Both the position numbers and the translations under genes were made by a program. Below, piece after piece: positions 43,997 to 53,732 of a DNA stretch of 63,564 nt. Within the stretch, counting starts at the first letter, position 1; each line of letters begins with the position of its first letter. This DNA is from Nostocaceae cyanobacterium (GTDB lineage Bacteria > Cyanobacteriota > Cyanobacteriia > Cyanobacteriales > Nostocaceae), in the NCBI GenBank assembly GCA_030065825.1, contig JASJCY010000025.1:1-63564 (forward strand). Reading direction: 5' to 3'. The notes under the pieces were generated by a model. That model was not told the origin of the DNA. It did not search any database and saw nothing but the letters and a program-made list of their open reading frames with translations.

Positions 43997-45626
43997 TGGC
44001 TTACTTCCGTGTATTTTCTTATAGTACTTGCACTTTATGCTACTAAATACTTTCTCTTTTGTAAAGACTTTCTCCTTTCTAAACTCACATTTTGCACTAA
44101 GCCTCAAAACCGGATTTATTGCAAATCTCTCAGCTTAAAAACCTTAATTTTCCGTTTATAAACCTGGTTTTTTGGTCTTGCCCTTGAATCGTGCAAAATA
44201 TGACATAAAAAAAATACCCTTTACTAAAAGAAAACACCAAGAAATAAATTATCCCATGTTTTGGGATGCGCATCCTGCCCGTCCTTTATCATGATTTTGG
44301 GAAGATACCTACACCACAAAATATTTTGGGATATTTTTTTAATTGTAAGTCCCTTAATAGACTGTCCATTACTTTTAATACCGTCAGATAAAATACACAA
44401 AAAGTAAATATTTTTGCGCATAAGAACGGTGTTTTAATCCTCAAAAATACCGTATATAAATATACTTTATTTTTCAGGATTGCTTTATTCGATGAATGAA
44501 TTTTTTCATCTAGTTGGTAAAACTATTGACTGCAAATACATGACAACATTTTGTAGATGGACAAATTACATACCATTGCACACCTGTAGAGTTATAGACA
44601 TTGCACGATGTATGTTTCTGAAATCAATACGGCTGCGATCGCGCAACGGAAGCAACAGGTATTTCTACCAAGTCAATTTCTCGTGTTTACACGGGAATCT
44701 GGCTCATTCCATCTGTTAAAAACCTCCTGAGAGTCTAATGTGACAAGATTCATCAGATGATTCCTCGACGAGGAGTTTTAAGGGGGGATGGTTCTGACAA
44801 AAATTTACGGCTTAGGCTTGGTTGATTCTTAGGAGGCATCTGATACCATATATAGGTCTAAATTGTTATACATTCCTATTCCTACATACTAAGTTGGTTA
44901 CTGCTTGTCCGGAAGAATACGTTAAATTTGTAAAATTTTCTATATTTGTGTTTATATAAGTAAAAATTAGTAATTACAGATACACTATATTATTAATTTA
45001 TTACACACTTACTATACGGACAAATCAAGGGAATCCACCCTTATGGTGGGGTTGTGTACTTGGTTATTTTGTTTGTGACAAAGCTTGGAAAACAAGGAGT
45101 CTATAGACCTTGAGGGTCTAATATAGCTTTATGTAGATAGTCGGGATTGCTGAATTGGAATATGAATTTACAAAATACACCTCACCACGCCACTTGCTAC
45201 AACGCGCTTAACCATAGCCCAGCAGTGGCTCCCCTTCCCCTCTCCGCGAGTTCGGAGAGGGGTGGCTTTAGCCGGGGTGAGGTTTTTATTTCAGATTCAT
45301 AGCTATATTCAGCAACGCCAGATAGTCTATGCCATTCCTACTTGAGGGTTTTGTCGTTGGGAGAGTTTTATCCATCAAGACTATCTGACAACGGATGATT
45401 AGCTTCTAGAACTGAGAACCCTTATCTGTTATATCTGTTATGACATCCGTTGCCAACTACACTTTTGTCTCCATCCTCTTAGAGTAAGGATATTGGTGTA
45501 TTCCTATCTCAAGATCAGTTCAAAATCCAATCCTTGGATGTAACATCCTATGGGGGCACGGCGTTGGTAAGATTATTCTATATCCTTGGAGATTGTAGAT
45601 GCCGTGCCCCTACAATTTGTCTGATT
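43997..45626. other. Intergenic region upstream of the polysaccharide cluster
   Basis: About 1.6 kb without a supported gene. It holds a decayed 118-bp-repeat fragment (about 44150-44200), a short TTCCTCGACGAGGA palindrome near 44760, A/T-rich DNA (44930-45010) and MITE copy 2 (45143-45319). The promoter of the minus-strand cluster should lie here, but no convincing motif was identified. The remaining short frames show no family likeness. Confidence 0.6.
45143..45319 (+). mobile_element. MITE with GGCGTTGCTGAAT-type termini, copy 2
   Basis: This 177-bp element has a left end GGGATTGCTGAATTGG (one change from copy 1) and right end ATTCAGCAACGCC. It is bounded by perfect 8-bp direct repeats AGATAGTC at 45135-45142 and 45320-45327. 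The interior is as in copy 1, with the GGAGAGGGG hairpin intact. Confidence 0.9.
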
Positions 45627-46157
45627 TTAATTTTTCAGGTTCAATTCCTCAGTACTTTTGGGTGGCAAAATATAAATCATACCAGAAATTAACGTCAGAG
45701 CAACAGATATCCAAAAGACGATGAGGGACGGTACCTTCCATGATGGAGGTAGAGGTGCAATCAGTAGGGCAATGGCAATTATTTGACTTACTGTTTTGAG
45801 TTTACCCCAAATATTTGCCCCGCTAATTTTAGGTTGATTTACACGCCAACCTGCGATCGCTAATTCTCGTCCTAAAATCAGAAATACTCCCCAAGCTGGA
45901 ATTTGTCCTAGTTCAATTAAAGCTAGTAACGGTGCAAGTACTAGCAATTTATCCACCAAGGGGTCGAGAAATTTACCTAAATCGGTGATTTGGTTGAGTT
46001 TCCGTGCTAAATAGCCGTCTAACCAGTCAGTACCAGCAGCAATCAGAAAAATTACTAAGCAGATCCATCTAGTTTGGGTTGTGGGGTTATGTAAAATGTA
46101 CAAGATAAATGGTAACCCCAAAAGTCGAGAAAAGGTAATCGAGTTAGGTAAATTCAT
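45627..46157 (-). CDS. pgsA: CDP-diacylglycerol--glycerol-3-phosphate 3-phosphatidyltransferase
   Basis: This membrane enzyme makes phosphatidylglycerol phosphate from CDP-DAG, the first step of phosphatidylglycerol synthesis, which thylakoids require. The CDP-alcohol phosphotransferase motif is complete: Asp47-Gly48-x2-Ala51-Arg52-x8-Gly61-x3-Asp65-x3-Asp69 in DWLDGYLARKLNQITDLG and the following DPLVD. The 176-aa protein has five or six membrane helices and a usual PgsA start MNLPNSITFSRLL. It is divergent from aspA, with 92 nt between. Confidence 0.93.
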   Translation of the reverse strand: MNLPNSITFSRLLGLPFILYILHNPTTQTRWICLVIFLIAAGTDWLDGYLARKLNQITDLGKFLDPLVDKLLVLAPLLALIELGQIPAWGVFLILGRELAIAGWRVNQPKISGANIWGKLKTVSQIIAIALLIAPLPPSWKVPSLIVFWISVALTLISGMIYILPPKSTEELNLKN

Positions 46158-46249
46158 AAACAGACGTTAATGGGTAATGGTTAGTGGTAATCTTTGACAA
46201 CTAACACAATATCCAATCCAAAATTTAACATCCAAAATCTAAAATTGCT

Positions 46250-47671
46250 ATGACTCAACCTCCAGATTCCCAATATAGAATTGAACGGGATTCCATGGGC
46301 GATCGCCAAATCCCCAGTAGCGCTTATTACGGCATCCAAACTCTGCGGGCAATAGAAAACTTTCCTATCAGTGGTTTAAAGCCCCTACCTACTTACGTAG
46401 ATGCCTGTATTACTATTAAAAAAGCTACAGCTATTGTAAATGGTGAATTGGGTTGTATCCCCGAAGATATCAGTCAAGCAATTGTCCAAGCTACAGATGA
46501 AGTCCTAGCTGGCAAGTTCCGAGATCAGTTTGTAGTTGATGTTTATCAAGCTGGTGCCGGGACTTCCCACCATATGAATGTTAACGAAGTCCTAGCAAAT
46601 CGTGGTTTAGAAATTCTAGGCGACCAGAAAGGCAATTACAAACGCCTTAGTCCCAACGACCATGTTAACTACGGACAGTCTACCAACGATGTGATTCCCA
46701 CTGCCATTCGCATTGGTGGTTTAATGGCGTTAGCAAAAACGTTGCATCCAGCCTTAGAGAAAGCGATCGCCATCTTAGGGGTAAAAGCCACAGAATTTCA
46801 AGAGATTGTCAAATCCGGCAGAACCCATATGCAAGATGCAGTTCCCGTGCGTTTGGGGGAAAATTTCCGCGCTTGGGCACAAATTCTCACAGACCATCAA
46901 AACCGGATTTACACCGCCAGCAGTGATTTAATGGTACTAGGTTTAGGCGGTAGTGCCACCGGTACGGGGTTAAATACCCATCCCCAATATCGTGCCCGTG
47001 TGGTAGAAATTCTATCAGAGTTAATCAACTGTCCCCTAGAACCAGCCCCCCACCTAATGGCAGCAATGCAGAGTATGGCACCATTTGTCAATGTCTCCGG
47101 TGCTTTACGTAATCTAGCTCAAGATTTAGTCAAAATCTCCCATGATTTACGACTGATGGATTCTGGTCCCAAAACTGGTTTCAAGGAAATTCAACTACCA
47201 CCAGTACAACCAGGGTCCTCAATTATGCCCGGAAAATACAACCCAGTGATGGCAGAAATGACATCCATGGTATGCTTCCAAGTGATGGGTTACGATAGTG
47301 CCATTGCCCTGGCAGCACAAGGGGGACAATTGGAACTAAACGTGATGATGCCCCTAATTGCCTATAATTTAATCCACAGCATCGAAATTCTGGGTAATAC
47401 CATTGTTGCACTCACCGAACGTTGCATTCAAGGGATAACTGCCAATCGGGAACGGTGTCTTGCTTACGCTGAGGGTAGTTTAGCCTTAGTCACTGCATTA
47501 AACACCCACATTGGTTATCTTAATGCTGCCGCAGTCGCCAAAGAATCCCTAGAAACAGGCAAGTCCCTACGGGAGATTGTACTAGAAAAAGGACTAATGA
47601 GCGAGTCAGAATTATCCGAGGTGTTGAATTTATCCCAAATGAGTAAAATTATACCTCTAAGTTCATCTTAG
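46250..47671 (+). CDS. aspA: Aspartate ammonia-lyase
   Basis: This cytoplasmic enzyme interconverts aspartate and fumarate plus ammonia. The 473-aa protein belongs to the fumarase/aspartase superfamily and carries the signature GSSIMPGKYNPVMAE (from residue 322), SGRTHMQDAVPV and QSTNDVIPTA. The start RIERDSMGDRQIPSSAYYGIQTLRA is typical of AspA, with GIQTLRA rather than the fumarase YWGAQTQRS. In a cyanophycin-storing organism it could process aspartate released from the polymer; that link is inferred. A multi-hairpin repeat follows the gene. Confidence 0.93.
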   Translation: MTQPPDSQYRIERDSMGDRQIPSSAYYGIQTLRAIENFPISGLKPLPTYVDACITIKKATAIVNGELGCIPEDISQAIVQATDEVLAGKFRDQFVVDVYQAGAGTSHHMNVNEVLANRGLEILGDQKGNYKRLSPNDHVNYGQSTNDVIPTAIRIGGLMALAKTLHPALEKAIAILGVKATEFQEIVKSGRTHMQDAVPVRLGENFRAWAQILTDHQNRIYTASSDLMVLGLGGSATGTGLNTHPQYRARVVEILSELINCPLEPAPHLMAAMQSMAPFVNVSGALRNLAQDLVKISHDLRLMDSGPKTGFKEIQLPPVQPGSSIMPGKYNPVMAEMTSMVCFQVMGYDSAIALAAQGGQLELNVMMPLIAYNLIHSIEILGNTIVALTERCIQGITANRERCLAYAEGSLALVTALNTHIGYLNAAAVAKESLETGKSLREIVLEKGLMSESELSEVLNLSQMSKIIPLSSS

Positions 47672-47692
47672 TGTCTAGTGGTTCACCAATAA

Positions 47693-47801
47693 CTCGTTTC
47701 CAGGCTCAGCCTGGAAACGCATCCCTTGGAGGCTCTGCCTCCAGATTTCATGGGAGGCAGAGCCTCCTAAGATGCATTACAAGGTAAAACCTTGTAACGA
47801 G
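47693..47801 (-). repeat. Multi-hairpin dispersed repeat, copy D
   Basis: A 109-bp element bounded by CTCGTT and AACGAG, with TTTCCAGGCTCAGCCTGGAAA, paired GGAGGC...GCCTCC arms and ACAAGGTAAAACCTTGT. It has the same orientation as copy C. Between its two middle arms it reads AGATTTCATG, the reverse complement of CATTAAATCT type sequence in copies A and B with one base changed. Confidence 0.88.
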
Positions 47802-47917
47802 GGACGAACGAGGGAAACGAGGGGACGAGGGATTACCAATAATAAACCCGGTTTGTTTAGGCATGAACAGGAAATCCTAGTTAAGGTATAAAAAAGCTTG
47901 GATATGAATTTAGATCG

Positions 47918-48886
47918 ATGTCGAAAACACCATCTGTCAGTTTAATTCGTGCCAATTCCTATGAACAGGAATTACTAAGGGAGTCTTTGTCAACGCTGTT
48001 AGCACCTTTGGGGGGAATAGCAGCATTTGTGAAACCGGGTAACCGCGTCTTACTTAAGCCTAATTTGCTCACAGGGGCACGTCCTAGTAAAGAGTGTACC
48101 ACTCGCCCGGAATTGGTTTATGCAGTGGCACAGATGGTAATAGAGGCTGGTGGGGAGCCATTTTTAGGGGATAGTCCTGCCTTTGGTAGTGCCAGGGGTG
48201 TAGCGGAGGCTAATGGCTATTTACCGATTTTAGAGGAACTGAAGCTACCGATAATTGATTTTCATGGCAAACGTTATCAAACTGTGAGTCAGGAATTTAA
48301 CCACTTGCTGCTGTCTAAGGAAACAATGGAAGCGGATGTGGTAATTAATTTACCCAAAGTAAAATCCCATGGGCAGTTGGTGCTAACCTTAGGGGTCAAA
48401 AATCTGTTTGGTTGCGTTCCCGGTAAAATGAAAGCTTGGTGGCATATGGAAGCGGGGAAAGATGCTAACAGATTTGGTGATATGTTGGTGGAAACTGCTA
48501 GGGCAATTAATCCCAATTTAACCATTATTGATGGCATAATTGGTCATCAAGGCAATGGTCCTAGTAACGGAGAACCTCGTCAGCTAGGGATTTTGGGGGC
48601 ATCACCAGATGTATTTGCCTTAGATCGGGCAATGGTGGAAATTCTCAATGTTGCCCCCCAAAAAGTTCCTACCGTTGCTGCATCTATAAGACAAGATTTG
48701 GTTGGGGAAATTGCTAACATTAATTTTCCTCACTTACATCCCCATTCGCTGCAAATAGATGATTGGCAGTTATCAGACAAGGTTATTCCTATAGATTTTG
48801 GTATGCCCCGCGTCATTAAGTCTACCTTTAAGCACCTTTACATTAGATTTATTAAGGAACCCATGAGTGCTTATGGTAGGAGTTAA
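47918..48886 (+). CDS. DUF362 domain-containing protein
   Basis: This 322-aa protein has the DUF362 pattern: GNRVLLKPNLLTGARPSKECTTRPELVYAVAQ, GGEPFLGDSPAFGSARGVAE, INLPKVKSHGQLVLTLGVKNLFGCVPG and IIDGIIGHQGNGPSNGEPRQLG. Many members are fused to ferredoxin domains with two 4Fe-4S clusters, but this one ends without a Cys-rich part. Its reaction is unknown. A terminator-like hairpin follows 114 nt downstream. Confidence 0.88.
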   Translation: MSKTPSVSLIRANSYEQELLRESLSTLLAPLGGIAAFVKPGNRVLLKPNLLTGARPSKECTTRPELVYAVAQMVIEAGGEPFLGDSPAFGSARGVAEANGYLPILEELKLPIIDFHGKRYQTVSQEFNHLLLSKETMEADVVINLPKVKSHGQLVLTLGVKNLFGCVPGKMKAWWHMEAGKDANRFGDMLVETARAINPNLTIIDGIIGHQGNGPSNGEPRQLGILGASPDVFALDRAMVEILNVAPQKVPTVAASIRQDLVGEIANINFPHLHPHSLQIDDWQLSDKVIPIDFGMPRVIKSTFKHLYIRFIKEPMSAYGRS

Positions 48887-48999
48887 TAGCTGTTGATTAA
48901 CCCTTAAAACTTAATGGTACAACCTAATTGCATACTTGGCTACAGCAATTCCTATTTTGAGTGGATTAAGCTGTAATTACCCTCCGATTGCTTAACCAG

Positions 49000-49027
49000 A
49001 CCGCCCTTTTTAGTGGCGGTTTTTTTA
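49000..49027 (+). terminator. Intrinsic terminator downstream of the DUF362 gene
   Basis: ACCGCC (49000-49005) pairs with GGCGGT (49015-49020) across a 9-nt loop, followed by TTTTTTT. It lies 114 nt after the stop codon. Confidence 0.75.
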
Positions 49028-49874
49028 TTGGTTGATATGGGAATCAAGTTTGACTAATTACTAACCAAATGAGTTCTTGTCTATGTTAGCAAATAGTAAA
49101 TGGTCAAACTATTATCCATTACCCATTACCAATTACCAATTACCCATTACCAATTACTTAGTAAATACCTCTATGGGCATAGATGAAATCAAACAAGCCT
49201 TGTGAACTACTTCATACAGTCTACCTATATACAGATTGACAAAATTAAAGTCTTGTATATCGGATTTTGCTGACCATAATTTAACAATTTTTATAGGGTG
49301 TTATTACAGATGATTACTTGATGAAAATGTGAATTCCTCTGTATTTTTGCGGTATAGATTCATGGTCAAAATGTTGATACCGATTATTGTCTATCTCCAG
49401 GTTTCCAATATTTTCAGCAAAAATACTTATTATATTATTGAGACAGCGATTGCTCCCGACTAATTATTCATAGCCGGGGAGATACAACCACGAGCAAATG
49501 AGGCATAATCCCTATATATTTAGGTTTCAGGAATTTTTGTTCACAAAAATATTTGAGGATGGAAATCTGGAAAAATTACATAATTAACTAGTGCCATGTA
49601 AATTTTCATGCATTAATATTATTCTATCCTTATCCAAGAAAATATACGGTATTCCTTCCGTAGATTGCAAGATTAGTTACAAAAAAATCATTTTAAATTT
49701 CCCGAGAGATTTGTATCAACGACTGACAACAGATAAAAATTTTTAATCACAGTTTAAAAACAGGTTAAGGTTCTTGACGACAGAGCAATTTACGGTTAAA
49801 AAAAAGCTAAAATAGAAACAACACTCTCCACAAGAGAGTAAACCAACAAGAGATCCCAAAAGCTCAAATTTTTT
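49028..49874. other. Intergenic region, no gene seen
   Basis: About 850 nt of A/T-rich DNA. A run of ATTACCA/ATTACCC heptamers occupies 49118-49157. CTCTCCACAAGAGAG can form a small hairpin (49825-49839) just before the 62-codon membrane protein gene. No other structure was recognised. Confidence 0.6.
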
Positions 49875-50063
49875 ATGAATTCAACTAGTCAGTCTGTCAA
49901 TACCGCCGACCCTCACAGTCATAGATTGGCAGATGTTGTGGGAACTGCAATTGCTGTGTTAACTCTGACTCTACCCTTGTTTTTCATTGCTCACTATTCT
50001 TCCACAAGCGTTCCAAATAACGCATCATCCTTGACCTACAATGTAGGAAGAAGTGGCAAGTAA
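49875..50063 (+). CDS. Small single-pass membrane protein
   Basis: A 62-aa frame begins MNSTSQSVNTADPHSHRLAD and has one clear membrane helix (about residues 22-40, VVGTAIAVLTLTLPLFFIAHY) and a short polar tail. The polar-first, single-helix layout and a constitutive-looking A/T-rich upstream region make it a plausible small gene, but I do not know its family. It is followed by a perfect palindrome and then ppa on the same strand. Confidence 0.55.
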   Translation: MNSTSQSVNTADPHSHRLADVVGTAIAVLTLTLPLFFIAHYSSTSVPNNASSLTYNVGRSGK

Positions 50064-50206
50064 GATGAAACAAGTAAGTAGCATTTCCAGGTCAGGAATG
50101 CTCGGAGGTGAGACAACTGATTTGTAAACCAAATTTGGTCCATAGTATTTGAAGCACATCGAATCTGAATGATACCTGTTTTGATTCCAGATTCGGTTAA
50201 ACCAAT

Positions 50207-50226
50207 TAGGGGCTTATAAGCCCCTA
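50207..50226. repeat. Perfect 20-nt palindrome between the small gene and ppa
   Basis: TAGGGGCTTATAAGCCCCTA is a perfect inverted repeat. It lacks a following run of T on either side. It could be a weak terminator or a protein-binding site; the sequence does not decide. Confidence 0.6.
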
Positions 50227-50455
50227 GAGGTTTACTGGAAGTTGATCTACAGTTTCTGGCGGTATAGGATAATTTTCTCCACTTTCCTGAAAGGATAATT
50301 TGTGATTTAGTGTTCCCTAAATGACCCCTTTTTTTGGAATATGTAGGTAGGAGTGACGTGAGTTTGTTGGGAAGAAGCACATCTTAGCCTAAAATTCTAC
50401 ACGGGGAGCTAAGCTAAGTGCGCCCAAATTGTATCGTTACTTCAGGAGTGTTATT

Positions 50456-50965
50456 GTGGATTTATCCCTAATTCCCGCCCAGCCAAAACCAGGTATCATC
50501 AATGTTTTAATTGAAATTACTGGGGGAAGCAAGAATAAATACGAATTTGACAAAGACCTACAAGCTTTTGCCCTAGACCGAGTACTTTATTCTTCGGTAA
50601 AATATCCCTATGATTACGGCTTTGTCCCTAACACATTAGCTGATGATGGCGATCCCTTAGATGGAATGGTGTTAATCGACGAACCAACCTTTCCAGGGTG
50701 TATAATTGCAGCAAGACCAATTGGAATGTTAGAAATGATTGACGGCGGCGATCGCGATGAAAAAATTCTCTGTGTTCCCGATAAAGATCCGCGCTATGCT
50801 GCCGTAAAATCCCTGAAAGACGTGGCACAACACCGTTTAGATGAAATTGCCGAATTTTTCCGCACCTATAAAAATTTGGAGAAAAAAGTGACCGAAATCC
50901 TTGGTTGGCAAGATGTAGAACAGGTTAATCCCTTGGTGGAAAAGTGCATCAAAGCTGTTAAGTAA
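50456..50965 (+). CDS. ppa: Inorganic pyrophosphatase (family I)
   Basis: This cytoplasmic Mg-dependent enzyme hydrolyses PPi to phosphate. The protein has [34 protein letters not shown] (the D-x4-D-x4-D metal site region), [18 protein letters not shown] and [15 protein letters not shown]. The GTG start at 50456 ([13 protein letters not shown]) is chosen since CAGGAG lies 7 nt before it and homologues begin here; an ATG at 50429 would add nine unrelated residues. Its length is 169 aa, as usual. Confidence 0.95.
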   Translation: MDLSLIPAQPKPGIINVLIEITGGSKNKYEFDKDLQAFALDRVLYSSVKYPYDYGFVPNTLADDGDPLDGMVLIDEPTFPGCIIAARPIGMLEMIDGGDRDEKILCVPDKDPRYAAVKSLKDVAQHRLDEIAEFFRTYKNLEKKVTEILGWQDVEQVNPLVEKCIKAVK

Positions 50966-51083
50966 GTAACGAAAAAAGGTAAAAGATAAAGGGTAAAGGA
51001 TAATAGCAACTCCCAATCCCCATTTCCTATTTACCAATCCCCATTTCCCATTTACCAATCCCCATTTCCCATTTACCAATTCA

Positions 51084-51467
51084 ATGCAGCGCACGCTCCT
51101 ATTGGCAAAAATTCACAACTGCACCCTCACGGGGGCAAATATTAATTACGTCGGTAGTATCAGTATCGATCAAGTTTTGTTGGACAAAGCTGGGATATTA
51201 CCCTACGAGCAGGTGCAAGTAGTGAACGTTACCAATGGCGAGCGTTTTATTACTTATGCAATTCCGGCGATCGCTAACTCAGGAGCAATTGAGCTAAATG
51301 GAGCTGCGGCACGTTTAGGTATTCCAGGGGACCGCTTGATTATAATGACTTACGGACAGTTGACCCCAGAAGAGTTAAAAAATTACTCTCCTACAGTTAT
51401 CATTGTGGACGAAAAAAACCGACTCTTGGAAGTTCTCAGTTATGATGACTTGCTCAGTGAGGTCTAA
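51084..51467 (+). CDS. panD: Aspartate 1-decarboxylase
   Basis: PanD makes beta-alanine from aspartate for pantothenate and CoA synthesis. The 127-aa proenzyme has the self-cleavage site Gly24-Ser25 in NYVGSISID, where Ser25 becomes the pyruvoyl cofactor. Also seen are [12 protein letters not shown], the [25 protein letters not shown] block and [10 protein letters not shown]. An MBL-like gene follows 12 nt later, so the two are probably one transcript. Upstream is a repeat of CCAATCCCCATTTCCCATTTA units (51013-51078). Confidence 0.96.
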   Translation: MQRTLLLAKIHNCTLTGANINYVGSISIDQVLLDKAGILPYEQVQVVNVTNGERFITYAIPAIANSGAIELNGAAARLGIPGDRLIIMTYGQLTPEELKNYSPTVIIVDEKNRLLEVLSYDDLLSEV

Positions 51468-51479
51468 TTTCAAGGAACA

Positions 51480-52379
51480 ATGTCAAATTCTCAACTCTCA
51501 AGTCCCCAAAATAACTTAACCAGAAATCAAGACACCCTCCTTAGCAATCAACAGGACAAATTTACAGTTCAATTTTGGGGTGTGCGTGGTTTAATTCCTA
51601 GTCCAGGTACCAATACCAACCGTTACGGGGGTAATACTGCTTGCGTAGAGATGCATGTAGCCGGAAAACGATTGATTTTTGATGGGGGTACTGGTCTGCG
51701 TTTATTAGGCAAAAATTGGCTAAAATTGCAACAGCCTATAGAAGCTCATTTGTTTTTTACTAATTCCCAATTAAATCGCATCCAAGGGTTCCCATTTTTT
51801 GCTCCTGCATTTATCAGAGAAAATAGCTTTCACATCTATGGAACCCCTGCTTTCAATGGAGCCTCAATCAAACAATGCTTGTGTAATCAGATGATACAGC
51901 CGCACTTTCCTTACCCTTTACAAGTGATGCAGTCTGATTTACATTTTCATAATTTGACTCCAGATCGGGAAATCAACTTAGATGATGTCACAGTCAAAAT
52001 GGCATTGATTAATCACAATCAAAACTCCATCGGCTACAGAGTAGATTGGCAAAATTATAGCGTTGGCTACTTGACAGATTTACATACTAATGCTAACGAA
52101 ATAGAACAAAAACGAGCAATAGAGTTAAGCCAAGGTGTGGATTTGTTGATTGCCAATTCTACTTATACACCTCCAAGATTTAATCATTGTAAATCTGGTG
52201 AGTCTCACTGGCAAACTGCTGTGGATTTAGCTCAAACTGCTGGGGTTAAACAGTTGGTAATCTCTCACCATCATCCAGATGATGACGATGATTTTCTAGA
52301 TCAAATACAAATAGAAATGAAATCTGCCTTCAGCGAAGCATTACTAGGACATGAGGGATTGATATTAGTTGTTATTTAA
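51480..52379 (+). CDS. MBL-fold protein with lost metal-binding motif
   Basis: This 299-aa protein has the fold of the cyanobacterial MBL hydrolase group: FWGVRGLIPSPGTNTNRYGGNTACVEM, LIFDGGTGLRLLG, FFAPAFIRENSFHIYG, YSVGYLTDLH and LVISHHHPDDDDDF. Where homologues read THTHWDHIQGFPFF, this protein reads TNSQLNRIQGFPFF. All three His and the Asp of the first metal motif are replaced, while the last His cluster is kept. It is therefore likely a pseudo-enzyme, perhaps with a binding or regulatory role. It is co-transcribed with panD by spacing. Confidence 0.85.
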   Translation: MSNSQLSSPQNNLTRNQDTLLSNQQDKFTVQFWGVRGLIPSPGTNTNRYGGNTACVEMHVAGKRLIFDGGTGLRLLGKNWLKLQQPIEAHLFFTNSQLNRIQGFPFFAPAFIRENSFHIYGTPAFNGASIKQCLCNQMIQPHFPYPLQVMQSDLHFHNLTPDREINLDDVTVKMALINHNQNSIGYRVDWQNYSVGYLTDLHTNANEIEQKRAIELSQGVDLLIANSTYTPPRFNHCKSGESHWQTAVDLAQTAGVKQLVISHHHPDDDDDFLDQIQIEMKSAFSEALLGHEGLILVVI

Positions 52380-52497
52380 GTAGTACTTCTATTACTGTTG
52401 ATTTATCAACTTGTTCGTGAAGACAGGGAACTATTAACAGGGAAAAGCCAATATTAAGTATATATTTAAGCCCTTGGTGGGCGCAAGCTTTGCGCCC

Positions 52498-53583
52498 CTA
52501 CATTGCATTGGAGGCAGAAATCGCCTCAAAACTGATCGTAAAGACGGAATTTACCATTTGGGTGAGTTGTTGTAGTTTTTCAGCCACCGCACCAGTAATT
52601 AATAATTCTTCTGCCTTAGCTATACCTGTTTGTATATCCGTACAGATTCCGGCACGCCATAGGTAAAATCCACCATTCCATAAAGCAGTTTGCATAAGTT
52701 CTGAAGATTTGCCACTCAAAACCCCCTGCATATTTTCTATTAATTCTGCTGTAGTACCAAGGGGGACATTTTTGTTACTAAAACCATATTCCCAGGGTAC
52801 TAGGTGTAAACGTTTTATGGTTGTACCTTCTCCTAGACCAATAATGGCAGTGCGATCGCGGGGTAAGTCACAACTCCCTTCTAATCCCTTAACTGTGGTA
52901 AATTGAGTCACACCTCTCAACTCTAAGGCTGTTTGAAACATTCCTTCGGTGGGTGGATGGACAAAGCCAGCTACAATGTGAGCATCGCCAGCATAAGGAC
53001 ACCAAATCAACTCCATGGTGGCAAAGGGTGGACGCTTGCCTATTTGGTCGCGGTATTCCCACATACTGTTAATTAAGGGAAAATGCCGAGGTGTATAAAC
53101 AAAGCCAATTCCCGTTTGTTCAAATATTTTTTGGGTTCCCTCCAGGGTTAAATTAGTCCAATCAACTCCTAAACCCTGCCAAATTTCTACTAAGGGTAAC
53201 CCGTATTTGGTTGGTAAGCGATCGCCTCCATGCATTACCACGGGTTGTCCAGCAGTTGCCAATAGCAAAGCGGTAATGGGTGTAATCGGTGCGGTGCGGG
53301 TTCTACCGTCATGGGGTATACCCAGAACCATTACTGTTCGTTGTGAAGGGATTGGTTGCAGTTTGGGACCGAGTTCATCGTAAGTATCCAACATGCCTGC
53401 CAATTCTTCCCCCGTAGGACGTTTAATACGGTGGGCAATTAAAAAAGCCCCAATTTGTGCTGGTGTAGCTTCACCCAGTAGCATCATTTTTGTGGCTATG
53501 GCAGCTTCTTTTCGGGTTAAATTTTCCTTGGTATGCTGACCGCTACCGACTTTTTTCAGTAAATCTCGAAATACTACACTCAT
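52498..53583 (-). CDS. Anthranilate phosphoribosyltransferase family protein (TrpD-like)
   Basis: This 361-aa protein is related to TrpD. It has LTRKEAAIATKMMLLGEATPAQIGAFLIAHRIKRPTGEELAGM, PITALLLATAGQPVVMHGGDRLPTKYG and the later TRTAPITP. The canonical TrpD glycine motif (GTGGD) is replaced by LGIPHDGR, typical of the YbiB/TrpD2-like group that binds nucleic acid rather than making tryptophan. It sits next to ntcB and nirA. A role in nitrogen control is possible but not shown. Confidence 0.85.
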   Translation of the reverse strand: MSVVFRDLLKKVGSGQHTKENLTRKEAAIATKMMLLGEATPAQIGAFLIAHRIKRPTGEELAGMLDTYDELGPKLQPIPSQRTVMVLGIPHDGRTRTAPITPITALLLATAGQPVVMHGGDRLPTKYGLPLVEIWQGLGVDWTNLTLEGTQKIFEQTGIGFVYTPRHFPLINSMWEYRDQIGKRPPFATMELIWCPYAGDAHIVAGFVHPPTEGMFQTALELRGVTQFTTVKGLEGSCDLPRDRTAIIGLGEGTTIKRLHLVPWEYGFSNKNVPLGTTAELIENMQGVLSGKSSELMQTALWNGGFYLWRAGICTDIQTGIAKAEELLITGAVAEKLQQLTQMVNSVFTISFEAISASNAM

Positions 53584-53732
53584 TGAAATTTAGTTAGGAG
53601 TTAAGAATTAGTAGGGGCGCTGCGGCTTGCGCCCACCAGACTTTTAATTTTTAATTTTTAATTGTTTTGGGAATTGGCAGTTATTAACTCATAATTCATA
53701 ACTCATAATTGATAACTTTCCTATTTTGCCAG

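Noticed and set aside
44224-44421. 65-codon minus-strand frame upstream of the polysaccharide cluster
   Set aside because: A/T-rich, no motif and no ribosome binding site of note.
44971-44984. GTA-N8-TAC (GTAATTACAGATAC) upstream of the polysaccharide cluster
   Set aside because: No TAN3T at the required 22-23 nt on either strand and nearly 1 kb from the nearest gene start; several such matches are expected by chance.
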